Counted from the stretch's first letter, positions 8,055 through 15,380 are shown. The stretch: DNA of 17,723 bases from Candidatus Aminicenantota bacterium (GCA_016934895.1 JAFGRZ010000201.1:1-17723), one strand, 5' to 3'. The notes: a model not told the origin generated them from the letters alone. Program-made: numbers and translations.

Positions 8055-8090
8055 TCCGGTGCGGTACCGGACTTCCTCGATTGTTGAGGA
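8055..8090 (-). terminator. Two adjacent hairpins after the GT4 operon
   Basis: Just after the GT4 stop codon (8093-8095), the minus-strand transcript can form TCCTC/GAGGA (8090-8074, 7-nt loop). It can then form the perfect 6-bp stem TCCGGT/ACCGGA (8071-8055, 5-nt loop). No T-run follows, so this is not a classical intrinsic terminator. It could be a weak terminator, an mRNA 3' stabiliser, or a site that lowers mglA expression relative to the GT genes. Confidence 0.4.
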
Positions 8091-8092
8091 TA

Positions 8093-9265
8093 TCAGTCCG
8101 ATGAGAGAAATCTGAACAAGCGATCGTACTTGGCCATGACCACCGGCCAGGCATAGTTCTCCCGGACGTAGGCGAATCCGTTCTCTCCGAGAACCCTGCT
8201 CAGACGGGCATCGTCCAACATCAGCTCCAGGGCGGCGGCAAACTCCGGGCCGTTTGAATAATACAATCCGCACTGTCCCCGCAAGCAGTGCTCTTTGAGA
8301 GGGTCGGCGGCCTCCTGGACAAGAAGGGGCGTCCGGACGGCCAGCGACTCCTGGGCCGCCATGCACAGGCTCTCCAGTCGGGAAGGATGGACGGTCACGG
8401 CGGCGGCCGCCATGGCCGCGTTTTTTTCCTCCGGTGAGACAAATCCCAGATAGCGGATCTTCGGATGGGACGGCAGGCCCATCAACAGGTTCCCGATCAG
8501 AACGAGGGTGAGATCGGGCCGGCGCGGGCTCACAGCCAGAAAATGATCGATGAGCTCCCGGCACCCTTTGCCCGGCTCGATCCGGCCGGCGTAGAGGATA
8601 AACGAAGAAGCGAGTCCATGTCTCCGGAAAAATCCGGCCGTGTCCGGGGAGTCCGGGATGTCGACCCCAACGCCGGCGATCTCCTGATACTTGTCCGCGA
8701 AGGAAAAGCGGGCGGCGAGCATCTTCCGTTCGGACTCCGTGTTGAACATGAAAGCCGCCGGTCGCGCGAAGACCTCCTTCATGATCCCGAGGCGGAGCGC
8801 CGGTTCGTCGTGCGCCGTGGGGACGAGCGTTTTCCGGCCTTTAATCCTCTCTAATCCCCAAAAGGTCGTATAATAAAGATAGGTAAAAAAAATGAAGGCA
8901 TCATGCCGAGACTCCTCTTTCCCCAGGGCTTCGAGCAGACCGGGACAGACCGGTCCCTGGCGGTCCAGCCACTCCAGTTCGTCGCTCTCCGTGTGTTCGT
9001 GGAAAAAGATCCAGTCCGAGAATGCGTTGAAGGAATCCATCTGCCTTATCCTGGCCACGGGAAACCTCCGGACCGTGACGCCGTTGAGGACGGATTCTCC
9101 GGCCGGATAGACATTCTCCCAGGTTGTATACTCCCGGGCGCAGGTCGTGTAGACGGAGACGGCATGTCCGGACGCGGCGACCCGCTCGGCGATGAGCCGG
9201 CAATGGAGCTCCGACCCGCCCATCACTTCCGGACCGTATCTCTGAACCACAAAGGCGATCTTCAT
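8093..9265 (-). CDS. GT4-family glycosyltransferase (GT-B fold)
   Basis: This 390-residue retaining glycosyltransferase would transfer sugar from a nucleotide donor on the cytoplasmic face of the membrane. The N-terminal acceptor domain starts MKIAFVVQRYGPEVMGGSE, with the MGGSE loop typical of GT4 enzymes. A linker strand FILYAGRIEPGKG (about 222-234) begins the donor-binding domain. The E-x7-E signature is present as ESLCMAAQE (298-306) in the RLESLCMAAQES context. ATG at 9265 has a good GGGAG ribosome-binding site within the 16-bp gap after the upstream GT gene. It is the last of three GT4 genes in the run and is clearly more distant from the other two than they are from each other. The sugar and acceptor cannot be read from sequence. 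Confidence 0.9.
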   Translation of the reverse strand: MKIAFVVQRYGPEVMGGSELHCRLIAERVAASGHAVSVYTTCAREYTTWENVYPAGESVLNGVTVRRFPVARIRQMDSFNAFSDWIFFHEHTESDELEWLDRQGPVCPGLLEALGKEESRHDAFIFFTYLYYTTFWGLERIKGRKTLVPTAHDEPALRLGIMKEVFARPAAFMFNTESERKMLAARFSFADKYQEIAGVGVDIPDSPDTAGFFRRHGLASSFILYAGRIEPGKGCRELIDHFLAVSPRRPDLTLVLIGNLLMGLPSHPKIRYLGFVSPEEKNAAMAAAAVTVHPSRLESLCMAAQESLAVRTPLLVQEAADPLKEHCLRGQCGLYYSNGPEFAAALELMLDDARLSRVLGENGFAYVRENYAWPVVMAKYDRLFRFLSSD

Positions 9266-9281
9266 CCTGGCTCCCTTCGGC

Positions 9282-10352
9282 TCAAATTCCCCGCAACTCC
9301 TCGATCATCCGAAAGAGAAAGGGCTCCCGGCCGACGGACTCCAATCTCTCCAGTCGCTCCCGCTGACCGAGGACGATCTTCTCTCGGAGCGCACGGTCGC
9401 GGACGACGGCGTCCAGGAGCTCGGCCGCCCGGTCCACCCGTTTCTCTTTGAGCAGGATTCCGCACCCGTCGAGGGTATCGGGGACAGCGGTCGAATCGTA
9501 GGCCATGACCGGCAGGTCAAAGATCATGCTCTCCACGAGCGGCAGGCAAAAACCTTCGTGCTCGCTCATCGAGAGGAAAACATCGGCCGCCCGGTAGAGG
9601 GCGAACATCTCTTCGTCGGGAAGATGGCCGGCAAAGACCATCTCTTCGGGCGTCAGCAGGAAATCATCGGCCAGCCGGACCAGCGCCCGATAATAAACGG
9701 GAAGGGATTCCGTCTTCCCGACGATGACCAGCCGGACCAGGGGGGAGATGAATTTCTTGTAATAGAAGGCGACTTTTATGAGATCCTCGATCCTCTTGTT
9801 GGGCGCCACGCGGCCGACGAACAGGATGTTCGTCCGCCCGTCCCGGAAGAGCCGGTGAAGGAAGGCGTTCATCGGCTTCCGGTATTTGGCGAAATCCACG
9901 TAGAGAGGAAAAACCTGCGGCTCGCGGAAGCCGTACTCGACGAGCTCCCGGGCGTTGAACGCGGAATCGGCCAGGGCGACATCCACGTCCCCGGCCAGGG
10001 AGCGAAGCTCCTCCCGGCCGAGGCGGGCGATCCGGACCATCTCGTCGCTGGTGCCGGCGAAGAAGCCGGGCGAGGTGACGTTGTGGTGGATGAGGACCTT
10101 CTTCGAGCGGAGCTTCCGGAAGGCGCCCGTCAGGGGCGAGGGCAGGGCGAAATGGAGGATGGTGATATCGCCGGACGAGGGCCCGGAAAAAGCGCCGAAA
10201 TCCTTCGATTCGGACTCGAGGTCCCGGTCCGAACTCAAGCGATAGATTTCGGATTCGTACCCCTGGGACAGGAAGAACCGCCGCAGATACGTGGCCTCGT
10301 CGCCGATGGCATCGCCCCGGTGATAGGCAGGTAAGAGCTGGTCGATCCTCAT
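9282..10352 (-). CDS. GT4-family glycosyltransferase, paralogue A
   Basis: This 356-residue GT-B enzyme has HHNVTSPGFF (about 89-98) in the acceptor domain, the donor-domain strand ILFVGRVAPNKRIEDLI (about 176-192) and the E-x7-E signature EGFCLPLVE (266-274) in SEHEGF. It is a close relative of the next upstream gene: similar length, a shared N-terminal GDAI.DE motif, (H/Y)HN.T, LFVGRV.PNK and LS.SEHEGF. A tandem duplication followed by divergence is likely. Its ATG overlaps the upstream TGA in an ATGA arrangement, indicating translational coupling. It probably adds one sugar of a surface oligosaccharide or polysaccharide; the specificity is unknown. Confidence 0.9.
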   Translation of the reverse strand: MRIDQLLPAYHRGDAIGDEATYLRRFFLSQGYESEIYRLSSDRDLESESKDFGAFSGPSSGDITILHFALPSPLTGAFRKLRSKKVLIHHNVTSPGFFAGTSDEMVRIARLGREELRSLAGDVDVALADSAFNARELVEYGFREPQVFPLYVDFAKYRKPMNAFLHRLFRDGRTNILFVGRVAPNKRIEDLIKVAFYYKKFISPLVRLVIVGKTESLPVYYRALVRLADDFLLTPEEMVFAGHLPDEEMFALYRAADVFLSMSEHEGFCLPLVESMIFDLPVMAYDSTAVPDTLDGCGILLKEKRVDRAAELLDAVVRDRALREKIVLGQRERLERLESVGREPFLFRMIEELRGI

Positions 10353-11416
10353 CTCCGGGTGACCTCTTCGATATGCTGCCGGAGGACGCGGGCGACGGTC
10401 TCCCGGCTGTACCTTTCTCCGGCCCTGAGTTGGCCCCGGATGACCGCTTGACGCAATCCCCGGTCGCGAACCAGAACGTCGATGAGAGCCGCGATCTTGA
10501 AAAAGTCCTTGTCGCGGACGAGGACGCCTCCCCCGTTCATGGTCTCCGCGACCGCGCCGGCGTCGAACCCGATGACCGGGATTCTCTTAGAGAACGCCTC
10601 GAGGATGGGAACGCCGAAACCCTCGTGCTCGCTGAGGCTGAGATAAACGTCCGCCAGGTCGAAATAGGCCAGGAGCTCTCCGAAATCGACGTGCCCCGTG
10701 AAATGCACGTCCTTGACGGCGAGCCGGTCGACGAGCGCGAGAAGCGATGCGTGATATCTTTCCAGGCCCCGATAGTCGCCGGCCAGGACCAGGCGGGAAT
10801 CGGAATTGAAATATTTCTGGTAGAGGCGGAACGTCTTGATGACGTCCTCGAATTTCTTGTTGGGGATGACCCGGCCGACGAACAGGACCGTCGTCTTGCC
10901 GTCCCCAAAGAGCCGCTTCGTCACCGGATCGCCCGGCCCGTCGAACTTGGAGAAGTCCATCAGGATGGGCAGCACTCCGGTCCGCGGATAGCCGGCGGCT
11001 TCGAGCTCGCGGCGGTTGAATTCGGAGTCGCCGACCGCCAGATCCACCTTGTCCACGAAAAGCCTGAGCTCGAGCCGGCCTTTGTAGCACTCCCGGGCGA
11101 GGATGCGGTGCCAGTCGACAAAGTGCACATGGGGTGTAATGTTGTGGTAGATCATGATCTTGCGGTCGGGAAGGCGGAAAAACAGTTTGGACACGGGCGA
11201 TCCGATGGAGAAATGGAAGATGACGACGTTAGCGGCCGCGCTGAGTTTCCGGTATTCGCGGTAATCCCGCCTCAGGCCGGCCAGCCGCGGGTCGAAGAAG
11301 CGGGTGAAGATCTCGGACTGATGGCCCTGGTCCCGCAAAACCTTCTGGATCTCGAGCATCTCGTCGGAGATGGCATCGCCGTAGGTCAGCGAGGTCGAGA
11401 ACTGGTGGATGTTCAT
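10349..11416 (-). CDS. GT4-family glycosyltransferase, paralogue B
   Basis: This 355-residue GT-B enzyme has an N-terminal YGDAISDE motif (12-19), YHNITPHVHF (90-99) in the acceptor domain, LFVGRVIPNKKFEDVI (about 178-193) opening the donor domain, and the E-x7-E signature EGFGVPILE (265-273). It pairs with the overlapping downstream paralogue. Proteins of this type occur in O-antigen and exopolysaccharide clusters. The ATG at 11416 lies 10 bp after the stop of the coiled-coil gene and has no visible Shine-Dalgarno sequence, so translation may depend on re-initiation after the upstream gene. The YGDAI.DE motif may bind acceptor, but that is inference. Confidence 0.9.
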   Translation of the reverse strand: MNIHQFSTSLTYGDAISDEMLEIQKVLRDQGHQSEIFTRFFDPRLAGLRRDYREYRKLSAAANVVIFHFSIGSPVSKLFFRLPDRKIMIYHNITPHVHFVDWHRILARECYKGRLELRLFVDKVDLAVGDSEFNRRELEAAGYPRTGVLPILMDFSKFDGPGDPVTKRLFGDGKTTVLFVGRVIPNKKFEDVIKTFRLYQKYFNSDSRLVLAGDYRGLERYHASLLALVDRLAVKDVHFTGHVDFGELLAYFDLADVYLSLSEHEGFGVPILEAFSKRIPVIGFDAGAVAETMNGGGVLVRDKDFFKIAALIDVLVRDRGLRQAVIRGQLRAGERYSRETVARVLRQHIEEVTRR

Positions 11417-11426
11417 CGGGCGTTTT

Positions 11427-11933
11427 TCATTCGAAAATTTCTTTTTCCAGGGCCTTTTCCCTTTTTCCCAGGAACTCGAAATCCTTTTCCAGGATCCGCG
11501 TTTTCGTCTTCAGCGTCTCCTCCTCGATCTTCAGTTTGCTCATCTCGACGACGAGATTGTGACAGAGATGGTGAAGAAGTTTCGTATATTCCCTGAGGCG
11601 GTCGAGCTGCTCGAAGGCCCGGTCGCGGTCATGTTCCAGCCGGTCGATCCTTCTGTTGGCCCGGTCGAGCAAGAGGAGGGACTGGCGATGCTCCTCGGCG
11701 ACGGGAAGGATGAGGAGCTTGATCAGCGGCCGGAGGGGGGACATCAGCCGGAGCAGAAGCCGCCTCGCCCTTCCCGGCCCGGCCTCCGGTTCAGGCGCGG
11801 GCGGCGGAGTCCGCTCCGGGCTCGACGGGCCGGAAATTCCCCCCGCTTCGGCGGCGGCCTTCCTCTTGATCTGGTCCATGATCCCGGTCACATCAATATG
11901 GTCATAATCGATCTCGATTTTCTTGGGACTCAT
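11427..11933 (-). CDS. Coiled-coil protein of a glycan-synthesis cluster
   Basis: This 168-residue protein of unknown function starts with KKIEIDYDHIDVTGIMDQI, a short motif I associate with N-termini of proteins in bacterial polysaccharide clusters (recall, not a search). Next come a Pro/Ala/Gly-rich linker (about 33-54), a basic and strongly hydrophobic segment (about 57-78, with RRLLLRL and KLLILPV) that could lie in or on the membrane, and a long charged helix (about 80-166) with heptad-like Leu/Ile spacing, probably a coiled coil. The start has GGGGGAG about 7 bp upstream, in the 12-bp gap after the small upstream gene. The layout fits a membrane-associated scaffold or chain-length-control factor for the GT4 enzymes encoded just downstream. 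No enzymatic motif is visible. Confidence 0.75.
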   Translation of the reverse strand: MSPKKIEIDYDHIDVTGIMDQIKRKAAAEAGGISGPSSPERTPPPAPEPEAGPGRARRLLLRLMSPLRPLIKLLILPVAEEHRQSLLLLDRANRRIDRLEHDRDRAFEQLDRLREYTKLLHHLCHNLVVEMSKLKIEEETLKTKTRILEKDFEFLGKREKALEKEIFE

Positions 11934-11945
11934 CTCGTCTCCCCC

Positions 11946-12161
11946 CTAGTCGTTATCTTCCTTGAACAGATGGTCTTCATAAACATTCTGAACGTCCTGG
12001 ATGTCCGGCAGGGGCTTGAGCCGCATCTCTTCGATCTCGCGGACATCCCTTTCCGTCAGGGCGCCGTCTTTCATCTTTTCGGAGATCCTTTTTTCGACCT
12101 CGGCGGCCAGCCTTTTTTGCTCATCCGGAGTCAGGCTTTTGGCTTCGAAAAACGCGGGCAT
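11946..12161 (-). CDS. Small charged protein at the head of the glycan operon
   Basis: The 71-residue product is very rich in Glu, Asp, Lys and Arg. It has a probable helix (about 11-50, from LTPDEQKRLAAEVEKRI to EIEEMRL) and a distinct end with LPDIQDVQNVYEDHLF. I do not recognise a characterised family. It is a credible gene: AAGGAG lies 8 bp before the ATG, it starts the minus-strand block with a plausible promoter, and it is followed after 12 bp by the coiled-coil gene. It may bind or regulate the coiled-coil protein or the glycosyltransferases, but that rests only on position. Confidence 0.7.
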   Translation of the reverse strand: MPAFFEAKSLTPDEQKRLAAEVEKRISEKMKDGALTERDVREIEEMRLKPLPDIQDVQNVYEDHLFKEDND

Positions 12162-12181
12162 GGTTTTTCTCCTTCCCGGAT

Positions 12182-12210
12182 ATCATAGACGCAGAATGGA
12201 TTTTAGTCCA
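12182..12210 (-). promoter_or_regulatory. Candidate promoter of the minus-strand glycan operon
   Basis: Reading the minus strand, TGGACT (12210-12205) and TATGAT (12187-12182) are 17 bp apart, matching 4/6 and 5/6 of the sigma-70 consensus. The expected start is about 14 bp before the ATG at 12161, leaving room for its AAGGAG site. An ATGGA/TCCAT inverted repeat (12196-12211) overlaps the -35 box and could be an operator. Confidence 0.42.
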
Positions 12211-12311
12211 TCCGGGCCCTTCATTCAATCAGGACGGCGCGGCGCTCTTGAGAATCTGATTGAAAAGGGTCGGAGGACTGTGATACATAGGAGAATCAAG
12301 GGACAAGAGCA

Positions 12312-12776
12312 ATGAGCGAATGGAGAAAAAAGATCCGCATCGGAGTGATCGGCGCGAGCCGCCCGGACGACCGAGCCATTTTAATGGCCTTCCGGGTCGG
12401 CCAGGCGATCGGTGAAGCCGGCGCCATCCTCGTCTGCGGCGGGCTGGGGGGGGTGATGGAGGCGGCCGCCTCCGGCGCCAAGAAGGCCGGCGGCCTGACC
12501 ATCGGCCTCCTTCCCGGCACGAGCCCCGGCGAGGCCAACGCATCCATCGACCTCCCCATCGTCACGAGCCTGGGGTACGGCCGGAATTCCCTGGTGGCCT
12601 TGAATTCAGACGTGCTGATCGCGGTCGCTGGAGAATACGGAACCCTTTCGGAGATCGCCTACGGCCATATTTACGGCAAGAAGGTCATCGGCCTGGATAC
12701 CTGGGACATCAAGGGAGTGATCAAGGCGAAGACTCCCGAGGAGGCCGTCCAGATGGCCCTGAACGAATGCGTGTAA
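12312..12776 (+). CDS. TIGR00725-type / LOG-like nucleotide-binding protein
   Basis: This 154-residue Rossmann-fold protein belongs to the group annotated 'DprA/Smf-related' or lysine-decarboxylase-like. Visible parts are the first strand IRIGVIGASRP, the glycine loop CGGLGGVMEAAASGA (42-56), GLLPG (65-69), GYGRN (88-92) and the terminal GEYGTLSEIA motif (107-116). LOG enzymes, which release cytokinin-type bases from nucleotides, carry PGGxGTxxE; here the first part is AGEYGTLSE, so LOG activity is uncertain. It is shorter than typical LOG proteins (about 180-190) but normal for TIGR00725. AAGGGA lies 8 bp before the ATG. The last 10 bp overlap truA, so the two are co-translated. A TTGAAA box at 12260-12265 may belong to its promoter. 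Confidence 0.82.
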   Translation: MSEWRKKIRIGVIGASRPDDRAILMAFRVGQAIGEAGAILVCGGLGGVMEAAASGAKKAGGLTIGLLPGTSPGEANASIDLPIVTSLGYGRNSLVALNSDVLIAVAGEYGTLSEIAYGHIYGKKVIGLDTWDIKGVIKAKTPEEAVQMALNECV

Positions 12777-13495
12777 CCAAGCTCGTCCTGAGCTACGACG
12801 GCACGGATTTTTGCGGGTGGCAGAGGCAGCCCGACAAGCGGACGGTCCAAGGAGTGATCGAAAAGGCCCTGGCCAAGCTCTGCGGAAAGAGAATCGCCGT
12901 CGCCGGGGCCGGAAGGACCGACGCCGGTGTTCACGCCCAGGGCCAGGTGGCCAGCTTCGAGGCCGCGCTTCGCCTTCAAGGCGATGCGCTTCGGCGCGCG
13001 CTCAACGCCCTCCTTCCCGGCGACGTCCGGATTCTCTCGGCGGGTTCTGCCCCGCCCGGCTTCCATGCCCGAAGATCGGCCCGGTCTAAGGTCTATCGAT
13101 ACCGGATCCTCAACTCGCCCCGGATCAGTCCCTTTCTTCTCCGTTACGTTCTCCACTGGCCGGGTCCCCTTGATCTCGAAAGGATGGCTGATGGGGCGGA
13201 GAGGTTCAAGAGAGAAGCGGATTTCTCCGCTTTTTCATCGAATCGGCTCCTCTATCCGGTGCGCCGGGTCAGACGGTCCGAGATTCAGAAAAGAGGCTCG
13301 CAGATCATCTTCACGATCGAGGCCGACGGCTTCCTCCGCTACATGGTCCGGACGATCGTCGGGACGCTCATCGAGGCGGGACGAGGCAAGGTCGAGCCGC
13401 GGGCGATCGAAGATCTCTTCGCCGGGAGGAAACGAACCTTGAAAAGCCCGACCGCCCCCGCCAGGGGGCTGTGCCTCGTCAAAGTGGTTTATTGA
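12767..13495 (+). CDS. truA: tRNA pseudouridine(38-40) synthase TruA
   Basis: TruA converts uridines 38-40 in the tRNA anticodon arm to pseudouridine. The 242-residue product has the opening KLVLSYDGTDFCGWQRQP, the catalytic motif GRTDAGVHA with nucleophile Asp52, and HARRSARSKVYRYRI with the conserved Tyr. It also has the C-terminal FLRYMVRTIVGTLIEAGRG segment that shapes the active site. The length is normal. The ATG overlaps the end of the preceding gene by 10 bp (NECV-stop), which fixes the start. The stop codon is part of the TTGACA box of the next promoter. The cellular role is housekeeping and unrelated to the neighbouring hydrolases. Confidence 0.97.
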   Translation: MRVTKLVLSYDGTDFCGWQRQPDKRTVQGVIEKALAKLCGKRIAVAGAGRTDAGVHAQGQVASFEAALRLQGDALRRALNALLPGDVRILSAGSAPPGFHARRSARSKVYRYRILNSPRISPFLLRYVLHWPGPLDLERMADGAERFKREADFSAFSSNRLLYPVRRVRRSEIQKRGSQIIFTIEADGFLRYMVRTIVGTLIEAGRGKVEPRAIEDLFAGRKRTLKSPTAPARGLCLVKVVY

Positions 13496-13520
13496 CAGAG
13501 GCCCGGCGCCCTTATATAAA
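13492..13520 (+). promoter_or_regulatory. Near-consensus sigma-70 promoter of the C69 dipeptidase gene
   Basis: TTGACA (13492-13497), a perfect -35 box, is followed after exactly 17 bp by TATAAA (13515-13520), which matches 5 of 6 positions. The TGA stop of truA lies inside the -35 box. The predicted start near 13527 gives a leader of about 20 nt containing the AAAGGAG ribosome-binding site. This is the strongest promoter match in the window. Confidence 0.75.
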
Positions 13521-13531
13521 TAGGGTTCACG

Positions 13532-13538
13532 AAAGGAG
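13532..13538 (+). promoter_or_regulatory. Ribosome binding site setting the dipeptidase start
   Basis: AAAGGAG lies 7 bp before the ATG at 13546. It rules out a longer reading frame from 13471 that would begin inside truA and upstream of the promoter. Confidence 0.8.
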
Positions 13539-13545
13539 ATCAAAG

Positions 13546-15306
13546 ATGAATTGGAAAAAGGCTTTCTGGTTCGGGATCCTGTTGTTCGCGGTCATCGCCT
13601 TCATCCGCCTATCCGCTTCTTCCCCTGAGGACACAGAAACATGCGTTTCCGGCCGGGGAGACCTGGCAGCGGAAGCCTGCACCGTCATTATCGTCGGCAA
13701 GGACGCGTCGGTCGACGGCTCGGTCATGACCACCCACACGTGCGACTGCGGCGTCTGCGATTGGACCTTCCGCTACATCCCCGCCGTCGATTGGCCGGCC
13801 GGCTCGACCCGCAAAATCTACCATATCGACCAGTTCCACGCCTACCCGCCCGAAGTCGGCCTGAAGTGGGAGAGAATCAAGGACAACGATACCGGCCTGG
13901 AGATCCCTCAACCCGCCCATACGTTCGGCTATATCCACGGCTCATTCGGCTACATGAACGACAACCAGGTGGCCATCGGCGAATCCACGATCGGCACTCA
14001 GAAGAAGATGGAAAATAATACCCCGACCGCCAAGTTCGACATCACCATGCTGACCCTGCTCGCCATGGAAAGGGCCACGACGGCGCGTGAGGCCGTCAAG
14101 ATCATGGGTGAGTTGGCCGAGAAATACGGCTACGGATTCACCGATACGGGCGAAATGCTCGCTCTTTCCGACCCCCACGAGGTCTGGATCTTCGAGATCA
14201 TGCCGGTCGGCCCGCTGTGGACGCCCCAGAGCGGAAAGCCGGGCGCGGTCTGGTGCGCCCAGCGCGTTCCCGACGACCACGTCAGCGTCTGCCCGAACGA
14301 GTCGCGGATCGGCGAGATCGATATGAACAATCCCGACTATTTCATGTTCTCGCCAAACGTCGTCGACTTCGCCGTCGAGCAGAAATTCTACGATCCCAAG
14401 AGCGGGAAAGCGTTCAATTGGAAGCGGGCCTATTCGCCCAACGAGGTGAGCGCCGCTTCGAGCAACGGCTCCCGCGTCCGGCTGTGGCGGTTCTTCGATC
14501 TGGTCGCGCCGTCCCAGAAGTTCAGCCCGGAAATCCCGAACATGGACCTCCCTTTCTCCATCAAGCCCGAAAAGAAACTCTCTGTGCATGACGTCATGGT
14601 GATGACCAGAGATAAGTGTGAGGGGACGCCCTTCGATCCCGCCCGGGGTCTCCAGGGCGGGCCGTTCGCCAACCCCAATTTCCTCCCCTACGGATTCCAA
14701 CTCGAAGACCAGAGATACAGCACATCGCGCATCATCGGCGTCAACCGCGCCGAGTATGTGACCGTGACCCAGTGCCGGAGCGGGCTTCCCCATCCCATCG
14801 GCGGGATCGTTTGGCTGGCCTTCGGCTCCCAGGACACTTCTTGCTATATGCCTTTTTATATCGGCGTCACCGGGATTCCGAAATCCTTCGAGATCGGCGA
14901 TCACTGGACGTTCAGCCGCGATTCGGCAAGATGGGCGTTCGATTATGTCGATTTCCATACCCAGGTGCTCTATTCGCTGGCCATAGAGGATGTCCGCCAG
15001 GCTCAGGAGAAATACGAGCTCACGGCCGTAGAGAGGACGCCCGGGATCGACGGTCTGGCTCTGGAGATCCACAAAAAAGACCCGGCCAAGGCCCGGCAGT
15101 TCCTGACGGATTACTGTTTCAACAACGCCTCGGCGGTGATCAACGCATGGTGGCAGCTCGGCGACAGCCTGCTCGTCAAGTACAACAAGCTCTGGATCTA
15201 TGACACCGCGACGCGCAAGCGCCAGCCGCTCAAATTCCCCGACTGGTACCTCAAGATGCTCGTCGAGCACAACCGGATCCCACCTCAGGCCCCGGAGAAG
15301 CGCTAG
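13546..15306 (+). CDS. Exported C69-family dipeptidase
   Basis: C69 peptidases are N-terminal-nucleophile hydrolases that remove a short leader and use the exposed Cys to cut dipeptides. This 586-residue protein has a signal or anchor helix (about 5-21), a spacer, then EACTVIIVGKDASVDGSVM. Cys45 is the probable nucleophile, and GKDASVDGS is the family mark. Further signatures are GYMNDNQVAIGESTIG, the EIM...GPLWTPQSGKPGAVWCAQRVPDDHVSV region, and GGIVWLAFGSQDTSCYMPFYIG. The start is fixed by AAAGGAG and an upstream promoter that excludes the longer frame. Unusual: a cluster TCDCGVCDW (Cys66, Cys68, Cys71) sits where simpler relatives usually have one Cys, so metal binding or disulfides are possible. 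It has its own promoter although it follows truA by only 50 bp. It probably acts in the periplasm on imported peptides. Confidence 0.9.
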   Translation: MNWKKAFWFGILLFAVIAFIRLSASSPEDTETCVSGRGDLAAEACTVIIVGKDASVDGSVMTTHTCDCGVCDWTFRYIPAVDWPAGSTRKIYHIDQFHAYPPEVGLKWERIKDNDTGLEIPQPAHTFGYIHGSFGYMNDNQVAIGESTIGTQKKMENNTPTAKFDITMLTLLAMERATTAREAVKIMGELAEKYGYGFTDTGEMLALSDPHEVWIFEIMPVGPLWTPQSGKPGAVWCAQRVPDDHVSVCPNESRIGEIDMNNPDYFMFSPNVVDFAVEQKFYDPKSGKAFNWKRAYSPNEVSAASSNGSRVRLWRFFDLVAPSQKFSPEIPNMDLPFSIKPEKKLSVHDVMVMTRDKCEGTPFDPARGLQGGPFANPNFLPYGFQLEDQRYSTSRIIGVNRAEYVTVTQCRSGLPHPIGGIVWLAFGSQDTSCYMPFYIGVTGIPKSFEIGDHWTFSRDSARWAFDYVDFHTQVLYSLAIEDVRQAQEKYELTAVERTPGIDGLALEIHKKDPAKARQFLTDYCFNNASAVINAWWQLGDSLLVKYNKLWIYDTATRKRQPLKFPDWYLKMLVEHNRIPPQAPEKR

Positions 15307-15380
15307 CCTGGACATGTCCGGAATTATGGAAGGAATGAAGAGTGAAAAATTCTCTCTCCCTCGGGAGACGGTGTCTTCAT

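Noticed and set aside
10373..11596. 407-codon plus-strand open frame over a GT4 gene
   Set aside because: The composition is Asp/Glu/Val-rich, typical of the antisense of GC-rich genes, while the minus strand has full GT4 motifs.
13471..13545. N-terminal extension of the C69 dipeptidase by 25 codons
   Set aside because: It would start inside truA and before the promoter and ribosome-binding site; the extra residues do not look like a signal peptide.
13942..15315. 457-codon antisense open frame over the C69 dipeptidase
   Set aside because: No recognisable motifs, and it covers a clearly conserved gene; a shadow of codon bias.
15310..15319. Palindrome GGACATGTCC just after the C69 stop
   Set aside because: Only 10 bp; expected by chance and without a T-run or a second copy.
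15355..15368. Hairpin TCTCCC/GGGAGA after the C69 gene as its terminator
   Set aside because: On the plus strand it is not followed by a T-run; the T-rich side is upstream, so it would only fit the minus strand, where no gene ends.
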